Source: Balneolaceae bacterium (GTDB lineage Bacteria; Bacteroidota; Rhodothermia; Balneolales; Balneolaceae). From it: a DNA stretch of 64,000 nucleotides. Numbering within the stretch: position 1 is the first letter of the stretch; each line of letters opens with the position of its first letter. The DNA lies in contig JAXHMK010000018.1 of the NCBI GenBank assembly GCA_034521495.1, forward strand, positions 112,005 to 176,004, read 5' to 3'. A program made the position numbers and the translations under genes. The notes beneath the pieces are model-generated. The model was not told the origin of the DNA, searched no databases, and worked only from the letters and a program-made list of their open reading frames with translations. Positions 10,517 through 19,376 of the stretch are shown here, piece after piece.

Positions 10517-11873
10517 ATGACATTTAAAAGTATCAACCCGTACAACGGAAAAGTAATAGCTGAATATCCTGAGCAGTCTGAGGATGAAATCAACGCCATT
10601 CTTCAAAAATCGAAAGAGGCATTTGAGTCGTGGCGACAGGTTCCGATTGAGGAACGAGCTGAAATGCTGAAAAAAGCAGCAGAACTGCTTCGGAAAAACG
10701 TGGACGAATATGCACGTACCATGACCCTTGAAATGGGGAAGCCAATCAGTGAATCAAAAGGCGAAATCAACAAATGTGCCTGGGTGTGTGAGTTTTACGC
10801 GAAAAACGCCGCCCGATTTCTGGCCGATGAAGTGATAGAAACCGATGCATCCGAGAGTTTTGTGAGTTATGATCCTATGGGAACCGTGCTGGCGATCATG
10901 CCGTGGAATTTCCCATTTTGGCAGGTATTTCGCTTTGCTGCACCCACACTGATGGCCGGAAATACAGGTTTGTTGAAACATGCTTCCAATGTGTTTGGAT
11001 GTGCCACTCATATTGAGGATTTGCTTCGGGAAGCAGGTTTTCCCGAAGGAGTTTTTCAAAACCTGATCATTCATCACGACAAAACAGAACAGATTATTAG
11101 CAATGACATTGTGAAGGCGGTGACTCTGACCGGCAGTGAGGTTGCCGGCCGATCAGTGGGAAGCCTGGCAGGTAAATATCTTAAAAAGTCAGTATTGGAG
11201 CTGGGTGGCAACAATGCGTTCATCGTGTGGGAAGATGCCGATATGAAACAGGCCGTAGAGACCGGGGTGACAGCCAGGATGATGAACAGCGGTCAGAGCT
11301 GCATTGCGGCAAAACGGTTTATCCTTGTCGGAGAAGCCTATGATAAATTTTTGCCGGAATTTCTGGAGCGGGTCAAATCCCTGAAGAGCGGAGATCCTGT
11401 GGATGAATCAACTGAACTGGGACCGCTGGCGCGGAAAGACCTGGCAGACCAGCTTAATGAACAGGTTAAAAAATCTGTTGACCAGGGAGCAGAACTGCTG
11501 ACCGGGGGCAATCAGGATGAGGCGTATCATGAACCCACTGTTCTGGACCAATGTAAAACCGGGCATGCCTGCATTTGATGAAGAGACATTCGGGCCGGTG
11601 GCTGCAATCATCAGGGCAAAAGATGAGGATGAAGCGTTTCGCCTGGCATCGCAATCCAAATATGGTCTCGGGGCTACAGTGTTTACGAGGGATATAGACC
11701 GGGCACGCAAAAGCATTGATAAAATACCGGATGGCGCGTTTTTTATTAATGAACTTGTAAAGTCAGATCCACGCCTGCCCTTTGGCGGAACGAAAAATTC
11801 GGGATATGGCCGTGAACTTTCCAAAGAGGGGATACTCGAATTTGTGAACAAGAAAACGGTGTATGTGAAATAG
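10517..11873 (+). CDS. NAD(P)-dependent aldehyde dehydrogenase (succinate-semialdehyde type), frameshifted
   Basis: About 452 residues if joined. Motifs: [10 protein letters not shown] (substrate tunnel), [11 protein letters not shown] (cofactor binding), LELGGNNAF (general base Glu) and NSGQSC (catalytic Cys). The first frame stops at 11578 and the second resumes with [16 protein letters not shown]. One extra G near 11545 explains the break. The short N terminus (SINPYNGK start) matches the succinate-semialdehyde dehydrogenase-like subgroup. It is the last gene of the amine cluster and would oxidise the aldehyde made by the aminotransferase. Confidence 0.87.
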
Positions 11874-11900
11874 ACTGTTTTCTTTCAGATCAATCTCCGT

Positions 11901-12073
11901 CTGGCGCAAGTGTTAAGCGAAGCGTCACTTGTGCCCCTTTCCCTTTGCAAAAAACTTGGCACAAGTGACATCCTTGGCTCACTGATTGTAGAAAGATTTT
12001 TTCCAGTAAGGCATTATCTAAATTTATTTCAATTTATGCTTTGAAATACCGGATTTAACACTTGCGCCAGTTT
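11901..12073. repeat. MITE-like inverted-repeat element
   Basis: The outer arms CTGGCGCAAGTGTTAA (about 11902) and TTAACACTTGCGCCAG (about 12056) are inverted repeats of about 16 bases. A second nested pair, GTCACTTGTGCC and GGCACAAGTGAC, lies inside. It is about 170 bases long with no coding capacity, so it could be a small non-autonomous element. Confidence 0.6.
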
Positions 12074-12395
12074 GGGAACTACAAGTAGTTTTAGTCGCAT
12101 CTGTATTGGGCTAAAGCCCTTTAAGTTACTCACTCTTCTCTTTCAGTTTACGAAGTATGTGTTTAGCGAAAGATTGTCAATCTAACCGTTGAATAGAGAA
12201 CCTTGTAGAGTATGGAATACCGATATGCGATTGGAGATATTCGATCTCAGATATACGATCTGACCTTTTTTTTTAAGATCTGAGATCAAAAAATGTCGGC
12301 AGAGCATAAATATTCGAATAAGATTGTCTATTACCGTCTGCTTTAGCTGACGGTTCCCAAAAGAGCAAGCAACAAGTGGCTTTAGCCACATTACT
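12074..12395. repeat. REP-like hairpin array (REPIN-like)
   Basis: The left arm has GTAG followed by the hairpin GGGC-TAAA-GCCC. The right arm has CCGTC-T-GC-TTTA-GC-T-GACGG and GTGGC-TTTA-GCCAC followed by ATTACTAC. Read on the minus strand the last is GTAG-TAAT-GTGGC-TAAA-GCCAC. The inverted pairing of two GTAG-led hairpins resembles REP doublets mobilised by Y1 (RAYT) transposases. Further small palindromes built on AGATCTGAGATC lie between (12225-12295). The array abuts the stop codon of the next minus-strand gene. Confidence 0.55.
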
Positions 12396-13152
12396 ACAAA
12401 TACCGGCTTCCCCACGCAGCGGTAACCAACCCTATATATTTGGCATCATCCTGATTTGATAACAGATGGTCCGCGTCATCCAGAGAGATAAAACTCTTGG
12501 GATGTTTGGCAAGTTTGTAGATATGAGCAGCGTTGTCTATCCCTACGGTTTGATCGACAGGGGAGTGAAAAATGAGTAGAGATCTCTCCAAATTACGGAT
12601 GATCTTATCCATAAGTTGTTCTTCAAGATCGTCTAAAAACTGTTTTTTTATAGTAAATGTGCGACCGGCCAGGTTTACTCTCGCTTCTCCTTTTTTTTCG
12701 ATCTCTTCCCTCTTATCAAGCAGGTGATGAGTAACATGGTCAGGATTACAGGGAGCTCCCACGGTTACAACCGCCTCGCTGGATTTGATTTGATGAGCAG
12801 CCTGCAACACTGCTGCACCGCCTAAAGAGTGCCCCATCAGCATTCGGGGTGCTTCCCACTCATTTTCCATATAATCAGCTGCAGCGACAAGGTCATCCAC
12901 ATTTGATGAAAAATTTGTATCGGAGAAATCACCTTCACTCTCTCCAAGGCCGGTGAAGTCGAATCGAAATACTCCAAAACCACTACCGGTTAACGCCTTG
13001 CTGATATTGCTGACAGCCCGAAGATTCTTACTGCATGTAAAGCAGTGTGCAAACAGAACTGTTCCTCTCGAAATTCCATCATCCGGCTGATCCATCTTTG
13101 CCGAGAGTTCAGCTTCCTGGCTTCCGGGAAATGTTAGTTTTGTTGTTTTCAT
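12394..13152 (-). CDS. Alpha/beta hydrolase
   Basis: A 252-residue alpha/beta hydrolase of the dienelactone/esterase-like group. The nucleophile elbow is GHSLGG, with an oxyanion-type AHCFTCSKN loop near the N terminus, an acid region around HSPVDQTVG, and the catalytic His in DADHLL near the C terminus. In related bacteria this domain is often the N-terminal half of a fused hydrolase-OsmC protein. Here it is free-standing, and a separate OsmC gene lies at 55.7 kb. Substrate unknown. Confidence 0.82.
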   Translation of the reverse strand: MKTTKLTFPGSQEAELSAKMDQPDDGISRGTVLFAHCFTCSKNLRAVSNISKALTGSGFGVFRFDFTGLGESEGDFSDTNFSSNVDDLVAAADYMENEWEAPRMLMGHSLGGAAVLQAAHQIKSSEAVVTVGAPCNPDHVTHHLLDKREEIEKKGEARVNLAGRTFTIKKQFLDDLEEQLMDKIIRNLERSLLIFHSPVDQTVGIDNAAHIYKLAKHPKSFISLDDADHLLSNQDDAKYIGLVTAAWGSRYL

Positions 13153-13194
13153 TTATGATTAGCTGCTTATTTTGATCGAAAATTTTTTTGAAAG

Positions 13195-13340
13195 GAATTC
13201 CCCTTCTATGTGGGAGGGTAAAAATCTCCCCTTGAGGGGAGTCCCCGGTTTACCGGGGGTGGGGTGTACATCCCCCGAGTTCATTCGCTAAACGCTCATT
13301 TCACTTTCCCCCTTCGAAGGGGGATTTTTAAATTCACTAT
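13195..13340. repeat. CCCCCTTCGAAGGGGG-type palindromic repeat (family B)
   Basis: A set of arms of the form 'ccccttgaggggag', 'ccggtttaccgggg' and 'cccccttcgaaggggga' forms nested stem-loops between the hydrolase and its upstream gene. The same terminal palindrome recurs near 33.0, 41.6, 49.4 and 51.4 kb. Confidence 0.6.
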
Positions 13341-13358
13341 CCATATTCTAAACTCACT

Positions 13359-13592
13359 TTAATTCAAAGATTTCATCGCCTCAAGCAGCGCATGAAACTC
13401 CTCTCTGCATTCACCGCATTTGTTAAGGTGATCTTGAACCAGCGGCATCGCCTTTTCGGCATCTTTCCCCTGGAGTTTTAATTCGGCAAATTCGTGAATC
13501 TGATCGAAGCATTCATCACACCCAATTTCATCCGGGTGCACATTTTGTGCCATGCCGATCAGTTTTTTGATTATCGCTTTATTCAATTTCAT
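13359..13592 (-). CDS. Small zinc-finger-like anti-sigma candidate
   Basis: A 77-residue protein with CDECFDQ near the middle and an H-x3-C-x2-C element (HLNKCGEC) toward the C terminus, as in the ZAS/zf-HC2 zinc-binding anti-sigma domain. It has no membrane segment, so it would be cytoplasmic. It lies just downstream of, and co-directional with, the ECF sigma gene, which is the classical arrangement for a redox- or metal-sensing anti-sigma. The partner role is inferred from context. Confidence 0.65.
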   Translation of the reverse strand: MKLNKAIIKKLIGMAQNVHPDEIGCDECFDQIHEFAELKLQGKDAEKAMPLVQDHLNKCGECREEFHALLEAMKSLN

Positions 13593-13638
13593 TGTGTATT
13601 TGTTTTATAATCTATAGATGCACTGACTTTCAGACTTC

Positions 13639-14289
13639 TTACATCTTATCTAATATTTCTTCCGGATTGATACCTTCGGCTTCCATGCTTTTTTTAAGTT
13701 TTAACCTTGCATCATGCACAAGTTTATAGATAGCATTTCGATTACTGTCCATCATATCCGCTACTACGGTCATAGGTATCTGATCGATCATTAAGTGCTG
13801 TAAGACCTTTTTTTGCTTTTCCGTTAGTTGCTCATCCATAATCTTCATCACTTTTTTTACCAGGATAGATTCATGGGTGATTTGATCTGGTCCGGCCTGT
13901 TCATGTTCTATTTCAACGGCATCTTTTTCCTCGGGATCATACGAACTGTATTGTTCAAGCGAGATATCGTTATAGCGCTTTCTGCGAAGTTCGGAGTATC
14001 CTTCACGCACGGCTATTTTCATCGCCCAGGTAGTAAACTTACTTTCGCCGCGGAATGTATCTATGTTATCCAGGACTTTTAGCAGAGAGTCCTGCGTAAT
14101 ATCTTCGCAAAATTGATTCAGCCCCCTGTCAACGTTTTTGTACAGTACCGATTTTAAACCTTTGAGCATGTAACTTCTCAATTGTTTTATGGCCTGTTCA
14201 TCGGGTGGGGGAGTAAGAGCCTGGATCCAATCCTCATTTGTTGAGTAAGATCTTTTATTTTTATCGCGTCCTTTAAACCAGTCGAGCAT
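13639..14289 (-). CDS. ECF-type RNA polymerase sigma factor
   Basis: A 216-residue sigma-70 family protein. Region 2 is visible as DSLLKVLDNIDTFRGESKF followed by TTWAMKIAVREGYSELRR. Region 4 is LTEKQKKVLQHLMIDQ followed by the helix-turn-helix MTVVADMMDSNRNAIYKL. It is divergent from the DUF3179 gene at 14333, with a 43-base gap, so it may control that cluster. Paired with the small Cys protein downstream. Confidence 0.85.
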   Translation of the reverse strand: MLDWFKGRDKNKRSYSTNEDWIQALTPPPDEQAIKQLRSYMLKGLKSVLYKNVDRGLNQFCEDITQDSLLKVLDNIDTFRGESKFTTWAMKIAVREGYSELRRKRYNDISLEQYSSYDPEEKDAVEIEHEQAGPDQITHESILVKKVMKIMDEQLTEKQKKVLQHLMIDQIPMTVVADMMDSNRNAIYKLVHDARLKLKKSMEAEGINPEEILDKM

Positions 14290-14332
14290 AAATTTTTAGC
14301 AGTTAAATGAAAACCCTGAGTAGGGAAGACCT

Positions 14333-15436
14333 ATGAAAATAATACGATATTTTATCATCCTTTTAATATCACAAATAATACTCTTTCCATCGAATCTTTT
14401 TGCACAACAGTTTGAGGGCTGGAAAACGGATACGAGTAAGAAAAATATTGACCTCTCCGAACTCAAATCCGGTGGCCCACCTAAGGATGGAATTCCGGCA
14501 ATCAACGATCCGGGTTTTGTTTCCAGCGAAGAAGCCGATTCGTGGATAGAAGCGAATGAACCGGTTATTTCTTTTGAATTGAATGATGTTGCAAGAGCCT
14601 ATCCTCTGCAAATTTTGATATGGCATGAAATAGTAAACGACAACTTTGAAGGAGTTCCGGTTTTAGTCACATTCTGTCCGCTTTGTTATTCAGCTATTGT
14701 TTTTGATCGGCGAATTGATGGAGAAACTCACGAGTTTGGGGTATCAGGATTTTTACGGCATTCCGATATGATTATGTTCGACCGAAAAACAGAATCCCTC
14801 TGGCAGCAGTTTACGGGCGAGGCTGTGGTAGGAGAGTATACCGGGAAAGAGTTAAAGATTCTTCCGAGTCAGATCATTTCATATCAACAGTTTAAAGAAG
14901 CGTATCCGGATGGAGAGATTTTATCAAAAAACACGGGTGTGGACCGCCCGTATGGAAGAAATCCCTACTCCGGGTACGATGATGTTAACAATACACCATT
15001 CCTGGCTGGAGATATTGAAGATGACCGGTTGAAGCCACTTCAAAAAGTGATCGGGATCCAGGTAGATGATCATCAAAAAGCGTATCCCTATTCCATGAGT
15101 AAAGAAGAAAAGGTAATTAATGATCAGATTGCTGATCAGCCAATTGTTGTTTTTCATATGGAAGGGGCACGTTCAGCTTTGGATGCACCTGAGCTTTCCA
15201 ATTCCAGGAAAGATGGATCTACCGGAGCATTTTACAGAGTAGTAGATGGTGAAACGCTTACTTTTTTTAATGATGGATCTTCCATTAAAGACAGAGAAAC
15301 CAACTCAACCTGGGATATTACCGGGAAGGCGATCTCCGGCACGATGGAGGGGCAAAAACTGGAACCTGTTTTATTTGGAGATTATTTTGCTTTTGCGTGG
15401 CTGGTCTTCTGGCCTGAAACGGAAATTTATAATTAA
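14333..15436 (+). CDS. DUF3179 domain-containing secreted protein
   Basis: A 367-residue protein with a Sec signal peptide ending near LFAQQ (residues 1-25). The DUF3179 signature is clear: LIWHEIVND, VTFCPLCYSAIVFDR, FGVSGFLRHSDMIMFDR, and SLWQQFTGEAVVGE. The Cys pair in FCPLC and nearby His could bind metal or heme, but the function is unknown. It begins a run of co-directional genes and has a paralogue at 51842. Confidence 0.87.
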   Translation: MKIIRYFIILLISQIILFPSNLFAQQFEGWKTDTSKKNIDLSELKSGGPPKDGIPAINDPGFVSSEEADSWIEANEPVISFELNDVARAYPLQILIWHEIVNDNFEGVPVLVTFCPLCYSAIVFDRRIDGETHEFGVSGFLRHSDMIMFDRKTESLWQQFTGEAVVGEYTGKELKILPSQIISYQQFKEAYPDGEILSKNTGVDRPYGRNPYSGYDDVNNTPFLAGDIEDDRLKPLQKVIGIQVDDHQKAYPYSMSKEEKVINDQIADQPIVVFHMEGARSALDAPELSNSRKDGSTGAFYRVVDGETLTFFNDGSSIKDRETNSTWDITGKAISGTMEGQKLEPVLFGDYFAFAWLVFWPETEIYN

Positions 15437-15447
15437 GACGAATTTTT

Positions 15448-16818
15448 ATGGAAACGTTTGATGCAATTGTAATCGGAACCGGGCAAGCAGGCCCCTCTTT
15501 AGCTGCCAGATGCGCCAGTGAAGGGTTAAAGACGGCAGTTATCGAGAAAGAGAATTTTGGCGGAACCTGTGTAAATACGGGTTGTACTCCCACAAAAGCG
15601 ATGGTGGCCAGCGCTCGTGCAGCACATATGGCCCGGCGCGGAGCAGACTTTGGTGTCCATATTTCCGGTGACATTCATGTGGATATGAAACAGGTTAAGG
15701 CCCGAAAGGATAAACTGGTTGAGAGTTCAACCACCGGAGTTGAAAATTGGCTAAGGGGAACAGAAAATCTGACAGTCATAAATGGTCACGCCAGGTTTAC
15801 CGGTAACCACACCGTACAGGTTGGGGGACGAACGCTGACTGCTGAAAAGATTTTTATCAATACCGGAGCCCGGCCGTTTGTACCACCTGCACTTCAAAAT
15901 GTTAATGCCATGACCAATAAAGAGATATTGGAGCTCGAAGAGGTCCCCGAACATTTGGTGATTATTGGCGGAAGTTATATCGGGCTGGAGTTTGGACAAA
16001 TGTTTCGAAGATTTGGTAGTGAGGTTACCATTGTTGAACAGGGATCAAAAATTATCGGTCGGGAGTCAGAGGATACATCAAACACCTTGCAATCTGTTTT
16101 AGAAGAGGAAGGAATTAACTTTCGCTTGAATGCAAAATGCATTAGTGGTATACAATCAGGAGATGGGATTACAGTAAACGTTGACTGTGAAAGTGGACCG
16201 CCGCAAATTACGGGTACACATCTGTTGGCTGCTACCGGCCGCAGGCCAAATACTCATGACCTTGGGCTCGAACACACAGATATTGAAACCGATGGTCACA
16301 GCTACATCAAAACAAATGATATTTTACAAACAAGTGTGGATGGAATTTGGGCTTTGGGTGATGTAAATGGTAAAGGGGCCTTCACGCATACTGCCTACAA
16401 CGATTTTGAAATTGTGGCTGCCAACCTGTTTGATAACGATCCGCGAAAAGTCTCAGACCGCATTTTGAATTATGCGCTCTATACCGATCCGTCTTTGAGT
16501 CATATTGGAATGTACGAGCATGAGGCAAGAGAATCTGACAAAAATATACTGATTGGCTACCGGGAGATGTCTCGGATTGCTCGCGCGAAAGAGCGGGGAG
16601 AGACCAAAGGATTCATCAAAATTCTTGTAGATGCCGATACTGAGCGAATTTTAGGAGCAACTATTCTTGGAGCCGATGGAGATGAAATTATCCACTCTCT
16701 TTTGGACATCATGTATGCCGGTAAACCCTATACGGTCATCAGCAGAGCAGTTCACATACACCCAACTATTTCTGAGTTGATTCCTACAATCTTACAAAAT
16801 CTGGAACCATTAGAATGA
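15448..16818 (+). CDS. MerA/dihydrolipoamide dehydrogenase-like flavoprotein disulfide reductase
   Basis: A 456-residue class I pyridine nucleotide-disulfide oxidoreductase. The FAD site is VIGTGQAGPSLA and the redox disulfide is GGTCVNTGCTPTK. An NAD(P) Rossmann motif is IIGGSYIGLEFG, and GIWALGDVNG is the second FAD motif. It is often annotated as mercuric reductase. It has neither an N-terminal HMA domain nor the C-terminal CysCys pair of MerA (it ends in NLEPLE), so mercury reduction is unlikely. Its stop overlaps the next ATG (ATGA). Confidence 0.85.
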   Translation: METFDAIVIGTGQAGPSLAARCASEGLKTAVIEKENFGGTCVNTGCTPTKAMVASARAAHMARRGADFGVHISGDIHVDMKQVKARKDKLVESSTTGVENWLRGTENLTVINGHARFTGNHTVQVGGRTLTAEKIFINTGARPFVPPALQNVNAMTNKEILELEEVPEHLVIIGGSYIGLEFGQMFRRFGSEVTIVEQGSKIIGRESEDTSNTLQSVLEEEGINFRLNAKCISGIQSGDGITVNVDCESGPPQITGTHLLAATGRRPNTHDLGLEHTDIETDGHSYIKTNDILQTSVDGIWALGDVNGKGAFTHTAYNDFEIVAANLFDNDPRKVSDRILNYALYTDPSLSHIGMYEHEARESDKNILIGYREMSRIARAKERGETKGFIKILVDADTERILGATILGADGDEIIHSLLDIMYAGKPYTVISRAVHIHPTISELIPTILQNLEPLE

Positions 16819-17198
16819 ATACCTGGTATCTGCCAATTACCATTTTGCCTGGTATTGGGCTTTTAATTTTAAGTACATCTACTTTGATCGTTTCTCTAAA
16901 CGAAGAGTTGGAACGTTTGCTCAAAGATGCAACTACGAACCAGAGGCTTATCCATAAAAAGTTATCGCAGATGAAACTGTTAACATACGGTTTGACAGGC
17001 TTCTACATTAGTACGGCGCTTATGGTGCTTAGCGGTCTGGTTTCTTTTTCAACAGTCTCATTGGGAATCGGGTCTGAAATCCTTATCACTGGTGTCTTTT
17101 TCATTTTTTTATCACTGGTTATTTTAGTTGTTTATTCTATGCGGGCTGTACAAATCAGGCACCTACATTTTGATGAATGTCTGAAGAACATTGAGTAA
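16815..17198 (+). CDS. DUF2721 membrane protein
   Basis: A 127-residue protein with three predicted membrane segments: residues about 5-25, 55-78 and 85-110. The pattern fits DUF2721 (LSTSTLIVSLNEELERL after the first helix, MRAVQIRHLHFDECL at the end). It is translationally coupled to the flavoprotein by ATGA. Function unknown. Confidence 0.75.
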   Translation: MNTWYLPITILPGIGLLILSTSTLIVSLNEELERLLKDATTNQRLIHKKLSQMKLLTYGLTGFYISTALMVLSGLVSFSTVSLGIGSEILITGVFFIFLSLVILVVYSMRAVQIRHLHFDECLKNIE

Positions 17199-17235
17199 CC
17201 GGATAAAGCTTTCAAAGAATTTTAAAAAGGAAAAG

Positions 17236-17796
17236 ATGCCATATATCGAGATTATTGAACCTGAAAATGCAACTGGAGAACTCAAAGATATTTACGACCG
17301 TTTAAAGGAAAGCCGTGGTAAATTAGCTCAAATTCACAAGATTCAGAGTCTGAATCCGGAGTCAATTACTACACATATGGATCTCTATATGTCCATCATG
17401 TTTAGCAAATCTCCGTTAAGCAGAGCTCAGCGAGAGATGATGGCTGTGGTTGTATCATCATTTAATAATTGCCAATACTGCAGGCTCCATCACGGGGAGG
17501 CTCTAAACCACTACTGGAAAAACAGAAAGAGGGTAGAGCGGCTTGGCGAGGATTTCAGGAAACTTGAGCTTAATGATATAGATCACAGCCTGTGCAGACT
17601 GGCCCAGAAATTAACCGAATATCCCGATCATATTGATGAGGAAGAAGATATTAAACCTCTTAAAAATACCGGCCTTTCGGATCGTGCAGTATTAGATGCT
17701 GTGTTAGTTATCGGTTATTTTAATTTTGTGAATCGAATTGTTTTAGGGCTTGGAGTTGAAACTGATGAACAGGAGATTCAGGGATATAACTATTAG
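17236..17796 (+). CDS. AhpD-like peroxidase-related protein (carboxymuconolactone decarboxylase fold)
   Basis: A 186-residue AhpD-fold protein. The active-site helix shows CQYCRLHHGEAL, the Cys-x2-Cys-x3-His pattern used by AhpD-type thiol peroxidases. I use ATG 17236, preceded by AAAAGGAAAAG, rather than the upstream start at 17191. It is closely similar to the gene at 42169, so the two are paralogues. It follows a flavoprotein reductase, which could supply electrons; that pairing is inferred. Confidence 0.85.
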   Translation: MPYIEIIEPENATGELKDIYDRLKESRGKLAQIHKIQSLNPESITTHMDLYMSIMFSKSPLSRAQREMMAVVVSSFNNCQYCRLHHGEALNHYWKNRKRVERLGEDFRKLELNDIDHSLCRLAQKLTEYPDHIDEEEDIKPLKNTGLSDRAVLDAVLVIGYFNFVNRIVLGLGVETDEQEIQGYNY

Positions 17797-17829
17797 CTTC
17801 GTAGTCTTGTCCAATTAAAACAGAAAATT

Positions 17830-18288
17830 ATGCGTTTAATAATAAAAACGGCAATCCTATTCATTTCAATAATGTCATTCTCATCAGCCTATGCGCAGGA
17901 AGGGATGAGTACTGAGCAAAGCGATTATTCGGTAGAAGAAACGGCCGAGCGGCTTGAAAAAATCCTGGCAAAAAATGGTATTACTATTTTTAAAAAAATT
18001 AATCACCAACAGGGTGCAAAAGGTGTAGATATGGAGTTATTACCGACTATATTATTTATTTTTGGCAATCCAATGCTTGGAACTCCAATTATGCAGTGCA
18101 GCCAAACTGCCGCCATTGATCTTCCACAAAAAATGTTGATTTGGGAAAATTCAGAAGGTGTTGTACAGATTGGTTATAACGATCCGGACTTTATCAAAAA
18201 TCGTCACTCAATCAAGGATTGTAACAAGGTCCTCAAAAAAATTGGCAATGCACTACAAAATTTTGCCACTTCGGCTGCGGGTAGATAA
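17830..18288 (+). CDS. DUF302 secreted protein
   Basis: A 152-residue protein with a signal peptide (ending SSAYAQE). The mature part matches DUF302: EETAERLEKILAKNGITIF, IFGNPMLGTPIMQCSQTAA, and LPQKMLIWENSEG. Proteins of this family are small periplasmic alpha-beta domains of unknown function, often near redox genes. It is the last gene of the 14.3-18.3 kb co-directional run. Confidence 0.8.
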   Translation: MRLIIKTAILFISIMSFSSAYAQEGMSTEQSDYSVEETAERLEKILAKNGITIFKKINHQQGAKGVDMELLPTILFIFGNPMLGTPIMQCSQTAAIDLPQKMLIWENSEGVVQIGYNDPDFIKNRHSIKDCNKVLKKIGNALQNFATSAAGR

Positions 18289-18451
18289 GTACATCCCGGA
18301 TGAATCAATTAGTTTTTGTAAGAAAACTCATAATGTCCTAAGAAATCGTCAAAATCAAGGCGCGCGCAGTCCCAAAAAGCGTCCCGACTACTCGGGAAGC
18401 AGTTTTGGGTCAACCGGAACGCAGAGATTGACGTTTTCTTAGAGACACTAA

Positions 18452-18874
18452 TTAGAAATGTTTTTTTAAACCTTCAACCCCCAGTTCATAAAGTCCTTCA
18501 AGGACCTCTTTCATCTCATTTGCTGCTTCATCTGCAACATTAAATGTCGAAGACCAGGTAAATTCGGAATGATTCTCATCTAACTCTTTAACCTGGATCG
18601 TTCCGATATAATCTTCAATTGGCATGGGCGATTCTACTATGGAATAGGTCAATTTTTTTTGATCGTTGTCCAGACTTTCAAGTTTTTCTTTTACCTTTCC
18701 TCCATCCTGCAGATACAAAGTTCTTTCAGCGCCTACACCAGAACCATTTGTTATACAGCCAGTAATCGCTTCCACAAACCGGTTTAATTCACCAAAATTA
18801 CCAGCCAGTTTCCAAACATCATCCGAGGGGGCTTCAATAGTACCGCTAACTTTTGCTTTATGCATTTTATTCAT
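18452..18874 (-). CDS. SRPBCC family protein (polyketide cyclase/START-like fold)
   Basis: A 140-residue protein with the SRPBCC pattern: VSGTIEAPSDDVWKLAGNFG at the N terminus, GVGAERTLYL, and the C-terminal helix NEMKEVLEGLYELGVEGLK. These proteins bind hydrophobic ligands in a helix-grip cavity. It is convergent with the DUF302 gene. The start could be ATG 18874 or the second ATG at 18865. Ligand unknown. Confidence 0.78.
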   Translation of the reverse strand: MNKMHKAKVSGTIEAPSDDVWKLAGNFGELNRFVEAITGCITNGSGVGAERTLYLQDGGKVKEKLESLDNDQKKLTYSIVESPMPIEDYIGTIQVKELDENHSEFTWSSTFNVADEAANEMKEVLEGLYELGVEGLKKHF

Positions 18875-19177
18875 TGTTATGAGATTGTAGATCTTATTCG
18901 TTTGTTAGACGGAGTGAGGTCGAAGAATCTTTCGGGTCAATGTAATTTTTTGAATTCGTCATAGTAATCATGGCTAACTATTCATTGTTGAAATATGAAC
19001 AGTTTCAAAAAAAAGCTGATATGCATCACTCAGGTCGTTAGGTTTACAATTTTTCAAAAAGTATAGTCAATCAGGTAGCTACAAAATCACGAAAACACAA
19101 AACTATTTATGCTTTTGTGGCCTCTTTTCAAGTTCACTACTAAATTGACGAGAAGTTACCCCGAAAATTATTTCATG

Positions 19178-19306
19178 AGGGCTTTGCGAAACCGCGGTTA
19201 CTGGTCAATCTGAACTCGATTCAGATTCTCCATTCGTCTTTATAGCTTGAATCTGGAGATCCTGAATCAAGTTCAGGATGACGGTCAGAGTTTTGCAAAG
19301 CCTTCT
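19178..19306 (-). repeat. Family A inverted-repeat element, copy 1
   Basis: It is bounded by AGGGCTTTGCGAAAC and GTTTTGCAAAGCCTTCT. Inside are two palindromes, 'ctgaactcgattcag' and 'cctgaatcaagttcagg', and the family-specific ATTCGTCTTTATAGCTTG spacer. It lies in the long gap upstream of the barrel gene and is in the opposite orientation to the other four copies. Confidence 0.75.
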
Positions 19307-19376
19307 TCATATGAACTATATGTTATTAACAATCTTATTGTTAACACTTTATATAAAAGGAAATGTATTTTTTTCT

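Noticed and set aside
15448..16818. Annotation as mercuric reductase MerA
   Set aside because: No C-terminal CysCys and no HMA domain; not linked to the mercury operon.
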